A stretch of 64,000 bases of DNA from Triticum aestivum. Lineage: Eukaryota > Streptophyta > Magnoliopsida > Poales > Poaceae. Each line of letters starts with the position of its first letter. Within the stretch, counting starts at the first letter, position 1. The notes under the pieces are model-generated. The model saw only the letters and a program-made list of their open reading frames with translations. It had not been told where the DNA came from and searched no databases. The DNA lies in assembly GCF_018294505.1 (NCBI RefSeq), contig NC_057804.1, forward strand, positions 253,384,745 to 253,448,744, written 5' to 3'. This document shows positions 1 through 10,414 of the stretch, one piece after another. The translations under genes were made by a program, and so were the position numbers.

Positions 1-1350
1 TTAAAATCAGGAAGTTGGAGTAAAGGAGCATGTGTCAACTTATCTTTCAATACCGTGAAGGCTTCTTCCTGTGCGGTACCCCAAAGAAAAGGCACATCTT
101 TCTTTGTAAGCTCATTGAGAGGTGCAGCAATGGTGCTGAAATCTCTCACAAAACGCCTATAGAATCCAACGAGGCCAAGAAAACTCCTCACTTGTGTGAC
201 CGTTTTGGGCTGCGGCCAACTCTCAATAGCTTCAATCTTGGCTTTATCAACTTCAATTCCCTGTGGAGTAACAACATAGCCAAGAAAAGATACTCGGTCG
301 ATGCAAAAGGTGCACTTCCCAAGGTTACCAAACAAACATGCATCACGTAGAGCAATAAAAACAGCACGTAAATGTTCCAAATGTTCTTCCAAAGATCTGC
401 TATAAATCAATATGTCATCAAAGTAAACTACCACAAATCGTCCAATGAAAGCACGTAAAACTTCATTCATTAATCTCATGAAAGTACTAGGTGCATTAGT
501 TAACCCAAAAGGCATGACTAACCACTCATATAATCCAAACTTAGTTTTAAATGCTGTTTTCCATTCATCTCCCAATTTCATACGAATTTGATGGTATCCA
601 CTACGCAAATCAACTTTGGAGAATATTGTAGAGCCACTCAATTCATCAAGCATATCATCTAGCCTAGGAATAGGATTACGATAACGAATAGTAATATTAT
701 TAATGCCTCTACAATCAACACACATACGTGACGTACCATCCTTTTTCGGCACTAGAATAATAGGAACAACACAAGGACTAAGGGATTCACGTATATAACC
801 TTTGTCGAGAAGCTCTTGTACTTGACGCATAATCTCCTTCGTCTCCTCTGGATTGGTACGGTATGGTGCACGGTTTGGCAGTGAAGCACCGGGAATTAAG
901 TCAATCTGATGCTCAATCCCTCGAATAGGCGGTAATCCCGGTGGCACGTCTTGTGGAAGGACGTCAGTGAACTCCTGCAAAATGTTAGTGACAGCAGGAG
1001 GCAAAGAGGAAGGCACGTCCTCGAATGAAAATAATGCCTCTTTGCACACAAAAGCATAGCAAACAGATTTGCTGAAATCTAGCTCATCAATATCAGATTT
1101 GGTGGCAAATAAACATGCACTTTTCAATTTAATTTCAGAAGCAACACTAGATGGTTTATTATTAGGCTTCATTTGTTGCTCAAATTCTTTTGCCACAATC
1201 TGATTTTCACTCTTATTCTTCTCCTGTTTTGCTTTATTAGCTCTATTAATATCATCTTTCAAAATGGAATCAGAAGTCATAGGAAGCAAAGTAATATTTT
1301 TATCCTTATGAACAAGAGTATAGTGATTGTTTCTACCATGGTGTACAGAA
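1..1350 (-). CDS. E1 pol: protease end, reverse transcriptase, start of RNase H (partial, runs off window)
   Basis: The minus strand is open from about 1350 to base 1 without a stop and continues beyond the window. It encodes the linker after the protease, then RT: a VPKKDGTSRMCVD block at about 720-760, a DLRSGYHQI block near 600, an MPFGLTNAP block near 500-515 and the catalytic YFDD at about 414-425. FLGLVGFYRRF and the RT-RNase H connection follow at about 150-210. RT copies element RNA into DNA inside the virus-like particle. The frame is not contiguous with gag: a single extra A in a six-A run (T run at 1351-1356 on the plus strand) separates them, whereas gag-pol is usually one frame in this group. 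It could be a real mutation or a sequencing error. Confidence 0.85.
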
Positions 1351-3111
1351 TTTTTTATCAAATTGCCATGGTCTACCAAGTAATAAGGAACATGCTTGCA
1401 TAGGTACCACATCACAATCAACATAATCAACATATATAGAGATACTAAAATGCACACGAACAATACGTATTACCTTAACCTTGCCGCTGTTGTTGAACCA
1501 TTGGATGTAGTAAGGATGTGGATGTGGTCTTGTGGTGAGAGAAAGCTTCTCCACCATCTCCATGCTAGCCAAGTTGTTGCAGCTCCCTCCGTCTATTATG
1601 ACACGCACAAAACGTTCCTTCACAACTCCCTTGGTATGGAACAAATTGTGCCTCTGATTTTGCTCAGCTTGTGTGACCTGCACACTCAAAACACGTTGAG
1701 CAACTAAACATTCATACATGTCAGCGTCTTCAGGAGCCATGTATTGCGTCTCATGATCAGAATCATCTCCACCATGTTCTTCACGTGTAATAAGAGCCAA
1801 AGTCTCCTCATCATAGTCACTAGCGGACTCATATCCACCACCCTCGGTAGCAATCATCACACGCGGAGATTTGCATTCTCTCGCATAATGACCTCCTCCC
1901 TTACAACGACGACAAATAATATCACTTGTGTGCCCTATTGATGCCATGGAAGAAGAAGAACTCTGTGCAGGCCCGTCAGGTGCGCTCTTGGCAGATAATG
2001 GTGGTTGTGCCTGTTTTCTTTTATCACGGCTGGAGGAGGCACCTGATTGAGGTGCTGGTGCAGTTGAAGTAGAAGATGCACGCAATGTCCATGATGAAGG
2101 TCGGCCTGCAGAAAAGTTAGTTCGCGCCAATGCTTGTCGATCCTGCACTTCACGTTCAGCTTTACAAGCAAGATGGAATAAACGAGTGATATTAGTATAC
2201 TCCTTATAGTCTAGAATGGTCTGAATCTCTCTATTTAATCCACCCAGAAAACGTGCAAGCATAGCTTCATTCTCCTCAACAATACCACATCGAATCATGC
2301 CAGTTTGTAATTCCTGATAATATTCTTCTACAGAATTTTTCCCTTGTCTTAAACGCTGCAATTTTTGAAGCAATTCACGTTGATAATATGGTGGAACCCA
2401 ACGCGTACGCATAGCAGTTTTCAAAGCAGCCCAAGTAGTTGGAATAGGATATAATCTACAATGTTCAGACCACCAGACACATGCAAAACTAGTGAAAGCA
2501 CAAACAGCAGCAGCAACCCGTCTCTCCTCGGGATATTGTAAACATGTAAAACATTGTTCAGTTTCTAACTCCCAAGTAAGATATATATCAGGAACATATC
2601 TACCCTCAAATGGTGGAATATTCAATTTCAGTTTAGGAATATGGACATCATCTCGTACCTGAGGTGGTGGTGCAGGCCTACCATTACGAATATATACCTG
2701 AGGTCGACCTGCTGGTGGTGGTGCTGGTGGCTGCACGTAGTTCGGATTTTGATCAACCTCATCCTCATAATCGCCCGCATACTCATCATCCTCCTGGGTA
2801 CCAACAGCAGCAGTAGCACGAGCCAAAGAAGCATCAACAACAGGAACAGCAGCACCAGAAGTTTGGCCATCCTCAATAGGAACACGCTTCGCTCGTCCAT
2901 ACTGATTCGGAAGGAGGCGTTGTTGTTGTTGTTGCAGAGGTGCGATAGGTGCAGCCGGCGGTGGTGGTGGAAAACGCGCGAGCAATTCATTAAACTTGCT
3001 ATCAAGCTTTGTTTCTAACGTCTTCTCAATGCCATCTATCTTCTCCATGCTTTCTCTTGCTCCAATGTTCATCCTTCTCCAAGCTAGGCCCTTCATTTGT
3101 AAGCAAAACAA
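1333..3111 (-). CDS. E1 gag with zinc knuckle and aspartic protease
   Basis: A 592-residue open frame begins at 3111 (another in-frame Met lies about 20 codons on, at MEKIDGIEKT). The N-terminal 150 residues are low complexity, with proline and glutamine runs and an acidic stretch. The capsid-like region follows (KLNIPPFEGRYVPDIYLTWE, then the CVWWSEHCR region), typical of plant gypsy gag. A CCHC zinc knuckle, CRRCKGGGHYAREC, lies near residue 400 and would bind RNA. The protease active site reads IIDGGSCNN (DGGS rather than the usual DSGA) near residue 520. The frame ends with an early stop just after the protease, caused by the homopolymer indel at 1351-1356. Confidence 0.85.
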   Translation of the reverse strand: MFCLQMKGLAWRRMNIGARESMEKIDGIEKTLETKLDSKFNELLARFPPPPPAAPIAPLQQQQQRLLPNQYGRAKRVPIEDGQTSGAAVPVVDASLARATAAVGTQEDDEYAGDYEDEVDQNPNYVQPPAPPPAGRPQVYIRNGRPAPPPQVRDDVHIPKLKLNIPPFEGRYVPDIYLTWELETEQCFTCLQYPEERRVAAAVCAFTSFACVWWSEHCRLYPIPTTWAALKTAMRTRWVPPYYQRELLQKLQRLRQGKNSVEEYYQELQTGMIRCGIVEENEAMLARFLGGLNREIQTILDYKEYTNITRLFHLACKAEREVQDRQALARTNFSAGRPSSWTLRASSTSTAPAPQSGASSSRDKRKQAQPPLSAKSAPDGPAQSSSSSMASIGHTSDIICRRCKGGGHYARECKSPRVMIATEGGGYESASDYDEETLALITREEHGGDDSDHETQYMAPEDADMYECLVAQRVLSVQVTQAEQNQRHNLFHTKGVVKERFVRVIIDGGSCNNLASMEMVEKLSLTTRPHPHPYYIQWFNNSGKVKVIRIVRVHFSISIYVDYVDCDVVPMQACSLLLGRPWQFDKKFCTPW

Positions 3112-3307
3112 ATGTATCCAATTTAGGCAGCATCATATTCTCATGAACATTAGAATCATTACCAAGAAACGGAAGTACCTGGTAATTTAGTTGGCGTGCG
3201 CGAGCTCTAGTAATTGGTCCAGTATGTATAGCAGCAGGGGCTATGGGTGTAACAATGGTATTGATGTCCTCATCAGGCTGCCTAACCATCTTGCAGGACC
3301 ATTCCAA
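3026..3307 (-). CDS. Small leader ORF upstream of E1 gag
   Basis: A 93-codon ORF precedes and overlaps the start of gag in another frame. It contains MVRQPDEDIN and an arginine-rich GPITRARARQL stretch. Similar short reading frames occur beside gypsy genes in Triticeae, but I know no function. Its last ~30 codons overlap gag out of frame, so one frameshift may have separated a once longer product. It may equally be non-functional leader sequence. Confidence 0.35.
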   Translation of the reverse strand: MEWSCKMVRQPDEDINTIVTPIAPAAIHTGPITRARARQLNYQVLPFLGNDSNVHENMMLPKLDTFVLLTNEGPSLEKDEHWSKRKHGEDRWH

Positions 3308-3312
3308 GCATC

Positions 3313-4107
3313 TCTAATCAAGACCAGGCGCAACCCGCCTTGAGGTAGGGCCTCGTGAGTCCCGCGCTGGCTCACGGGTGCCCATATACACCTCCTCCAG
3401 CCCTGCCGTACAAGCCACGTGTCAGGGCGGGGCTGTACATGCCCCGGGGGCTCTCCTCAGAGGGAGCCCCCTCCCATGCACCAGTGGAAGCACCATGCTC
3501 CGTGTTGGCCGTCGACACTACCGAGGAGCGGCTATGCTCGTGCAAGAGCGGAAGCACTATGCTCCGTGCCGGTGATAAACAGCTGGGGGTGGCCTCACGG
3601 CCGCATTAACCTTAGGGAGCCTCTGGGCTCAGTGACTAGCATCACCGCGCTGCTCTCCCTCGGGAAGGTAGCGCGAGGGGGCTGGGCACGGGGCTATGCT
3701 CAGGTCATGCCTGGCGTACCCCATTTCGCCAGGCCTCATGGCCCTGGTATTCGCGCACCCCTCCCAAGCGAGAGCTCGACGAGGAAAAGGTATGATGGTC
3801 TGTTCGTACGTCAAGGGGGACTCCCGAGCATCGCATCATGAGCCTAACTGGTCAAGTAGCCCCTCACCTCTTGGGCTCGTCCTGGTGATCTGGACGACTC
3901 AACGACAACTAAGGCATGCGCGGGGCCGGGCCCTGCTGACGCAGAACGCCAAGACCTGGTTGTCACCCTTCTTTTTCAAGCCGTTCGCACAACAAGGGGG
4001 GACTCCTGAGCATCGCATCTCAGGAGCCTAATTGGTCACGTAGCCCCTTACCTCTTGGGCTCGTCCTGGTGATCCAGACGACTCAACGACGGCTGAGGCA
4101 TGCGCGG
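3313..4107 (+). mobile_element. H, left segment: post-pol spacer of a gypsy element
   Basis: This GC-rich sequence has no convincing coding frame. It joins 54997-59187 once O is removed: a ~181-bp tandem repeat is cut at 4107 and resumes at 55002. Because the right segment ends in a plus-oriented 3' LTR, this is inferred to be the spacer downstream of H pol. H pol and the 5' LTR are not in the window. The left edge at about 3313 is not an LTR end and carries no recognisable target duplication. Confidence 0.6.
3802..4107 (+). repeat. ~181-bp tandem repeat, units 1 and 2 (unit 2 cut by O)
   Basis: Unit 1 runs from about 3802 to 3982 and unit 2 starts at about 3983. Both carry gggactcc[c/t]gagcatcgca, gtagcccct(c/t)acctcttggg and cgactcaacgac. 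Unit 2 stops at the O insertion (4107) after 125 bases and its remaining 57 bases are at 55002-55058, giving 182 bp, the same length as unit 1. This independently confirms the O insertion point. Confidence 0.85.
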
Positions 4108-5235
4108 TGTCAGTGGGAAATGACACCTATGGGATCACAAGAATCCCTACTATGATTGCGGGGCGCTGGGTGGTGAGGAGAGCAGGATCAACAGTCAGTT
4201 CGAGCACGCGGATCGTTTACCCAGGTTCGGGCCGCAGAGATGCATAACACCCTAGTCCTGCTTTGATGTGTGTATTTGTGTTCTTGAGGTTCTTGAACTA
4301 GCTACAATGGGAGTAACTTGTCCAAAAGTCTGAATCCTTCTCCTGGATGCCTTGGGCCTCCTTTTATAGGCAAGGGGATCGCCACAGTGGCACACAGGAG
4401 GTGGCATCGGGGTACTGTGGTTGATCCTATCACCAGCTATTACGGGACAAGACACATTTAATGCGCCTCTGACATGTCCCCTCCACTTTACCGCCGCTTT
4501 GCCTCGTCTCGACACGCGCCTGGGCCAGCGAGGCAGCCAGCGCCATGTAGGCTGGCAGGCTGCTGAGGTGGCGCGGTGGCAGGGCCTTCATGAAGATTTG
4601 CATGCCACCACATAGGCATGCGCTGAGTTGGCTGAGAAGCCTTGTGCTGACACGCAGGTGCCTGCCCAGCTGGTGGGCTGGCAGCTGCATGGGAGAGGTG
4701 GTAGGAGCTTGGCGGGTGCGGGCCTGGTTGTGGCCTCGTGGACGTCCTCGGCAAGGGCCTCGGCAAGGGTCTTGCTGCGGCGCTGCGGTCGTCCTCGGCA
4801 AGGGCCTTGACGGGGGTCTTGTGGGTTTCTTCGGCGATGATCTCATCGAGGTTTGTCGTCTTCTACTCTTCTGATTTGACGCATTCCTTGTTTTCACAAA
4901 GATCTGCATGCCACCATGGAGGCGCCTCCCGAGCCATGGTCCAAACGCGGTTGGCGGTGCTGGAGGAACTGGGGCTCAAGGGTGGCGCGCCCTACTGGCG
5001 CCGGGTAGGTTGCCCCGGCAAGGGCCTTGCCGGGGCCGTGGGGGCTGTCCCGGCAAGAACCTTGCCGGGGGAAACCACTTCGCCTTCTGGCTCTTTATGC
5101 TTCTGTTGCTTTGACTCTGTGTTGTGGCTCTGATTTTCTGCCTCTGCCCGCTTAAGTGTGGTCATGGGCGCGGCTCTGACTGCCCGTGCACAAATAAGGG
5201 GTACAAAAGAGCGCCCCTATTTTGGTACACCGACA
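4108..5235 (-). repeat. O 3' LTR
   Basis: This 1128-bp LTR matches 53868-54996. On the minus strand it starts TGTCGGTGTACC (5235). A TATA box (TATAAAAG) sits at 4361-4368 on the minus strand. Over the ~440 bp nearest position 4108, by-eye divergence from the 5' LTR is about 6%. It contains a perfect hairpin palindrome at 5013-5035 (11-nt arms around one G) and a second at 5049-5069, plus several broken GGCAAGGGCCTTG copies around 4745-4820. Confidence 0.92.
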
Positions 5236-5250
5236 GGAGCCCCCGGGCCT
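5236..5250 (-). other. O polypurine tract
   Basis: Directly next to the 3' LTR the minus strand reads GCCCGGGGGCTCC, a purine-rich primer site for plus-strand DNA synthesis. H and F have the similar CGGGGGCTAC at the same place, which supports a common lineage. Confidence 0.7.
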
Positions 5251-5559
5251 GGGCCACACATAAGCGCGACACGTTGTTGGGCCAGGCCCAGAACGGTGCG
5301 CGGGCAGGCGGGGCGGTTTTTACCGCGATATCTTTTCGTCCGCTGCGCTTCCCCACGACCCGCGTCATCTTGCGGTGAACAGTAAAGAGGCGGATTGCAT
5401 GTCCCTTCGAGACTGCGGGGCCGCCGCTCATTTACTGTCCTTACCTGGGAACCATCGCTCCACGCGTACCATTACCCCGTCTCTCACGCCACGCAATCCG
5501 CATGCACGACGCAGAGCGAATGACAGGCATGCGAGATACGAGAAGACGTGCGCGCATGG

Positions 5560-5705
5560 GCCGTTTCCCACGTGCCTTCAGTTGGGTGGGGAGGGCGGCC
5601 GACGGCCTCGCCCGCTGCCACCTTTAATGAGTCGGATTGGCCGAGAGGGGCGGCCGAGCCCGGCCCCGTCTCTTTATAAGGAGGGGAGTGGGAGGAACGA
5701 CGCCT
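5560..5705 (+). promoter_or_regulatory. Putative promoter of the antisense B3 gene (G-box, TATA box)
   Basis: A TATA box, TTTATAAG, lies at 5673-5680, 80-87 bp before the ATG at 5760, which would give a short 5' UTR of roughly 55 bases. A G-box CACGTG lies at 5569-5574, about 100 bp upstream of the TATA box. This layout is standard for a plant pol II promoter and drives the strand opposite to O. It lies between O's polypurine tract and the B3 start codon. Confidence 0.6.
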
Positions 5706-5759
5706 CTTAGTTCTTCATCATCCGCCTCTCCCCATCGCTGCTCCTTCCTCTCTTCTACC

Positions 5760-5773
5760 ATGGCGAGAGGGCA
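5760..5773 (+). pseudogene. B3-domain gene of O, 5' fragment (start codon)
   Basis: The ATG at 5760-5762 follows a pyrimidine-rich leader and begins a frame reading Met-Ala-Arg-Gly. After 14 bases the frame is cut by A1 (LTR at 5774, target duplication GGGCA at 5769-5773). It resumes at 14036 after the second duplication copy. In the joined frame a TAA (14046-14048) follows four codons after the junction. The start is chosen because it lies downstream of the TATA box and is in phase with the basic N-terminal region at 14052 onward. Confidence 0.6.
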
Positions 5774-7390
5774 TGATGTCTACTACACAACCTTCTTCTT
5801 GTAGACGTTGTTGGGCCTGCAAGTGCACAGGTTTGTAGGACAGTAGCAAATTTCCCTCAAGTGGATGACCTAAGGTTTGTCAATCCGTGGGAGGCGTAGG
5901 ATGAAGATGGTCTCTCTCAAGCAACCCTGCAACCAAATAACAAAGAGTCTCTTGTGTCCCCAACACACCCAATACAATGGTAAATTGTATAGGTGCACTA
6001 GTTCGGCGAAGAGATGGTGATACAAGTGCAATATGGATGGTAGATATAGGTTTTTGTAATATGAAAATATAAAAACAGCAAGGTAACTAATGATAAAAGT
6101 GAGCGTAAACGGTATTGCAATGATAGGAAACAAGGCCTAGGGTTCATACTTTCACTAGTGCAAGTTCTCTCAACAATAATAACATAGATAGATCATATAA
6201 CAATCCCTCAACATGCAACAAAGAGTCACTCCAAAGCCACTAATAACGGAGAACAAACGAAGAGATTATGGTAGGGTACGAAACCAACTCAAAGTTATTC
6301 TTTCGGATTGATCTATTCAAGAGTTCATACTAGAATAATACCTTAAGACACAAATCAACCAAAACCCTAATGTCACCTAGATACTCCATTGTCACCTCAA
6401 GTATCCGTGGGCATGATTATACGATATGCGTCACACAATCTCAAATTCATCCAACCAACACAAAGTACTTCATAGGAGTGCCCCAAAGTTTCTACCGGAG
6501 AGTCAAGAAAATGTGTGCCAACCCCTATGCATAGGTTCATGGGCGGAACCCGCAAGTTGGTCACCAAAACATACATCAAGTGGCACGTGATATCCCATTG
6601 TCACCACAGATAAACACAGCAAGACATACATCAAGTGTTCTCAAATCAAAGACTCAATCCGATAAGATAACTTCAAAGGGGAAACTCAATTCATCACAAG
6701 AGAGTAGAGAGGGAGAAACATCATAAGATCCAACTATAATAGCAAAGCTCGTGATACATCAAGATCGTTCGATAGAGAGAACACGAGAGAGAGAGAGAGA
6801 TCAAACACATAGCTACTGGTACATACCCTCAGCCCCGCGGGTGAACTACTCCCTCCTCGTCATGGATAGCGCCGGGATGATGAAGATGGCCAGCGGTGAT
6901 GGGTTCCCCCTCCGGTAGGGTGCCGGAACGGACTCCCGAGAGGTTTTTGGTGGATACAGAGGCTTGTGGTAGTAGAACTCCTGATCTATCTTGATATTCG
7001 ATGTTTTTAGGGTATGTATGCTTATATAGGCGAAAGAAGTCGGTCGGGAGGTGCTCGAGGGGCCCACGAGACAGGGGGCGCGCCCAGTGGGGGGGGGGCT
7101 ATCTCCTGGCCTCCTCGAGGGTCTTCTAACGTGAACTCCAAGTCTCCAGGATCATATTCTTCCCAAAAATCACGCTGCCAAAGGTTTCATTCCGTTTGGG
7201 CTCCGTTTGATATTCCTTTTCTTCAAAATACTGAAACATGCAATAAAACAACAATATGGGTTGGGCCTCCGGTTAATAGGTTAGTCCCAAAAGTAATATA
7301 AAAGTGTATAATAAAGCCCGTAATCATTCAAAACAGATAATAAAATAGCATGAATGCTTCATAAATTATAGATACGTGGGAGATGTATCA
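5774..7390 (-). repeat. A1 3' LTR
   Basis: This is 1617 bp; on the minus strand it starts TGATACATCTCC at 7390 and ends at TGATGTCTAC (plus strand) at 5774. A TATA box, TATATAAG, lies on the minus strand at 7021-7028. A GA microsatellite lies at about 6785-6800. A run of ten G near 7090 is absent from the other LTR, which instead has a short gap, so the LTRs also differ by indels. Confidence 0.92.
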
Positions 7391-7405
7391 GCATCCCCAA
7401 GCTTA
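7391..7405 (-). other. A1 polypurine tract
   Basis: The minus strand reads AAGCTTGGGGATGC directly before the 3' LTR. Near-copies of this motif recur at about 8957, 9020, 9697, 9755 and 11204 inside A1 and near 61640-61715 in A2. Confidence 0.75.
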
Positions 7406-10400
7406 ATTCCTGCTCGTCCTCGAGTAGGTAAATGATAAAAGAAAGAATTTATGAAGTGTGAATGCTGGTAGTTGCACAAGTTTGATCAATGATAATTTCA
7501 ATCACCTTTTCTAGCATGATTATATGTCATAACAATAGTTCATCTCATAAAACTTCTCACGGTAAAGCAACAAGCAATTCACATGTCAAAGCATAGACCA
7601 TAAACTTTCTTGAAAATTAGCAAACTTCATTCTCAGTCATCAAACAATTGCAATTCATCTTATTTTCAGGAATAGCAAACTCCACATACTCAACTATCAT
7701 ATAGTCTTCTACAATTTCTAACACTCACACAATACTTGTGGTTATGAAGTCTTAATCGAACACTGAGAAAGATAGGGGCTTATAGTGTTGCCTCCCAACG
7801 TATTCACCTTTGGGTGATGTCAACAATAATAGTTCATGCTAACTTACATCCAGTTGGATATATATATATCAGGATCTCCCCAACACGAGGTGCTTGCCAA
7901 AGGATAAAATGAAAACGGGAAAGGTGAAGATCACCTTGACTCTTGCATAAAAGTAAAAGACATAAAGTAAAAGATAGGCCCTTCGCAGAGGGAAGCATAG
8001 GTTGTCATGCACTTTTAGGGTTGGATGAACAAAATCTTAATGCGAATGAACGTCACTTTATATTGCCACTTGTATATGGACCTTTATTATGCAGTCCATC
8101 GCTTTTATTGCTTCCATAACAAGATCGTATAAAGCTATTTTATTCACACCAAAAGATCATACATATTTAGAGAGCAATTTTTATTGCTTGCACCGATGAC
8201 AACTTACTTGAAGGATCTTACTCAATCCATAGGTAGGTATGGTGGACTCTCATGGCAAAACTGGGTTTAAGGATGTTTGGAAGCACAAGTAGTATCTCTA
8301 CTTGGTGCAAGGAATTTTGGCTAGCAAGAGGGGGAATGGCAAGCTCAACATGTTTGAATGATCCATGACAATATAGTTTAACTGAGATGTCGGAAAACAT
8401 AACCCATTACGTTGTCTTCCTTGTCCAACATCAACTCTTTAGCATGTCATACTTAATGAGTGCTCACAATTATAAAATATGTCTAGGATAGTATATTTAT
8501 GTGTGAAATCTCTCTTCCTTCAATATTCTTTCATGAATTGTTCAAATGACCAATGAAATGCTTACTAACCTTCAATAAATTTACAACCTCTACTTCTTAG
8601 ATGTGAAGTCATTATCCCCCCATGGGATAAGCAAATGAAACATATATAATTTCAGATTTATGACAATCAACTCATTCAACAATTTACTCATAGGATATAA
8701 GTGAAGCACACGAGTAAATGACAAACTACTCCAAAAAGATATAAGTGATGATCAATGAGTAGATAAATAATTATGTAACTATGTGAAGACTCTCTCTCAT
8801 TTAACAATTTAAGATCTTAAGTACTTTATTCAAGCAGCAAGCAAAGCAAAACAAAATGACAATGCAAGGATAGCACAACTCATGTGAAGAAGCAAAAACT
8901 TAGGCTCAACCGATACTAACCGATAGTTGTTGAAGAAGAAAGGTGGGATGCCTACCGGGGCATCCCCAAGCTTAGATGCTTGAGACTTCTTGAAATATTA
9001 TCTTGGGGTGCCTTGGGCATCCCCAATCTTGAACTTTTGTGTCTCCTTAATTCCTCTCATATCATGGTTTCTCTTTTTATCAAAAACTTCATCCACAACA
9101 AACTCAAGAAGAACTCGTGAGATAGGTTAGTATAAACCAATGCAAAACCTTATCATTTTCTAATGTAACAAATCACTAAAATTATTATTCCACATTGAAT
9201 CCTAAATGCCTCTGCATATTTAATACTCCTATCCTCAAATAGAATCATTAAACAAGCGAACATATGCAAACAATGCAAACATAACAGCAATCTGCCTAAA
9301 CAGTACAGTCTGTAAAGGATGCAAGAGTATCAATACTTACCTAACTCCAAAAATTATGAGAAAAATACTACTCTGTATAAGAATTATCAGATCTCATTAT
9401 GCAAAAAGTTTCAACATTATATCATGCTCTGACTTTTCTAGGGAATTTTTGCAACAGAGGTAAACTTTCTGTTATCAAACAGCAACATGTATACTAGCAA
9501 AATAAGCATGGTAAAGGCTATCCTTGACATTTTTATTGAAACTAAAGATGCAAAACATTAATATAAATAACATAAAGTAAATACTAACAAAAGAAAATGA
9601 CGCTCCAAGCAAAACACATATCATGTGGTGAATAAAAATATAGTTCCAAGTAAAGTTACCGATGAACGAAGACGAAAGAGGGGATGCCATCCGGGGCATC
9701 CCCAAGCTTAGGCTCTTGGTTGTCCTTGAATATTACCTTGGGGTGCCTTGGGCATCCCCAAGCTTAGGCTCTTGCCACCCCTTATTCCACAATCCATCGA
9801 ATCTTTACCCAAAACTTGAAAACTTCACAACACAAAACTCAACAGAAAACTCGTAAGCTCCGTTAGTATAAGAAAATAAAACCACCACTTAGGTACTGTA
9901 GTGAACTCATTCTAAATTCATATTGGTGTAATATCTACTGTACTCCAACTTATCTATGGTTCATACCCTCCGATACTACTTATAGATTCATCAAAATAAG
10001 CAAACAACACATAGAAAACAGAATCTGTCAAAAACAGAACAGTCTGTAGTAATCTATATCAAACGTATACTTCTGGAACTACAAAAATCCTACCAAATTA
10101 GGAAGTCCTAAGAAATATATGTACCAATCCTTAGCAAAAAGAATCAGATCAAGATCACGTTTTTGTGAATTAACAAAACTAATTTACTGGGTGCAAAAGT
10201 TTCTGATTCTCAGCAGGATCAACACAACTATCACCATAAGCTATCCTAAAGGTCTTACTCGGCACTTTATTGAAACAAAAGCTATAAGACATGGTTACTA
10301 CAGTAGCATAATCACGTGGACACATAAAAACAGTAAGGGTAAATATTGGGTTGTCCCCCAACAAGCGCTTTTCTTTAATGCCTTTCTAGCTAGGCATGAT

Positions 10401-10414
10401 GATAACAATGATGC
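7406..10414 (-). other. A1 non-coding 3' interior
   Basis: This is 3.0 kb of AT-rich sequence without a plausible gene. It has a short TA microsatellite near 7858-7870, repeated GGCATCCCCAAGCTTAG-like motifs and a gatataagtga motif near 8740. Blocks at about 9600-9860 and 10060-10440 match A2 at about 61535-61800 and 62040-62350, including a conserved cccaacaagcgct motif. It probably holds cis signals for replication or packaging, but I cannot assign them. Confidence 0.7.

Larger units (their letters stand above)
1..3312 (-). mobile_element. E1: partial Ty3/gypsy LTR retrotransposon (gag to RNase H start)
   Basis: Reading right to left, this segment encodes a leader ORF, gag with a CCHC knuckle, an aspartic protease, reverse transcriptase and the start of RNase H, then leaves the window. 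The RT region resembles plant chromoviruses of the CRM/centromeric type (my recollection of the family, not a search). No LTR or tRNA primer-binding site is visible to the right of gag; the sequence changes near 3312 to GC-rich H material. So the 5' end was lost, or the junction is a recombination or deletion scar. Apart from one frameshift the coding region is open, unlike the other elements here. Confidence 0.8.

Noticed and set aside
1345..1360. Programmed frameshift between E1 gag and pol
   Set aside because: The phase change requires +1 in an A run without a known stimulatory structure, and related elements usually have a single frame; a one-base indel is simpler.
3355..5430. Many overlapping ORFs in the GC-rich region
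   Set aside because: They fall in H spacer and O LTR, lack domains, and overlap on both strands.
6785..6802. GA microsatellite and neighbouring purine runs as a polypurine tract
   Set aside because: It is inside the A1 LTR, not next to it; the true tract is at 7391-7405.
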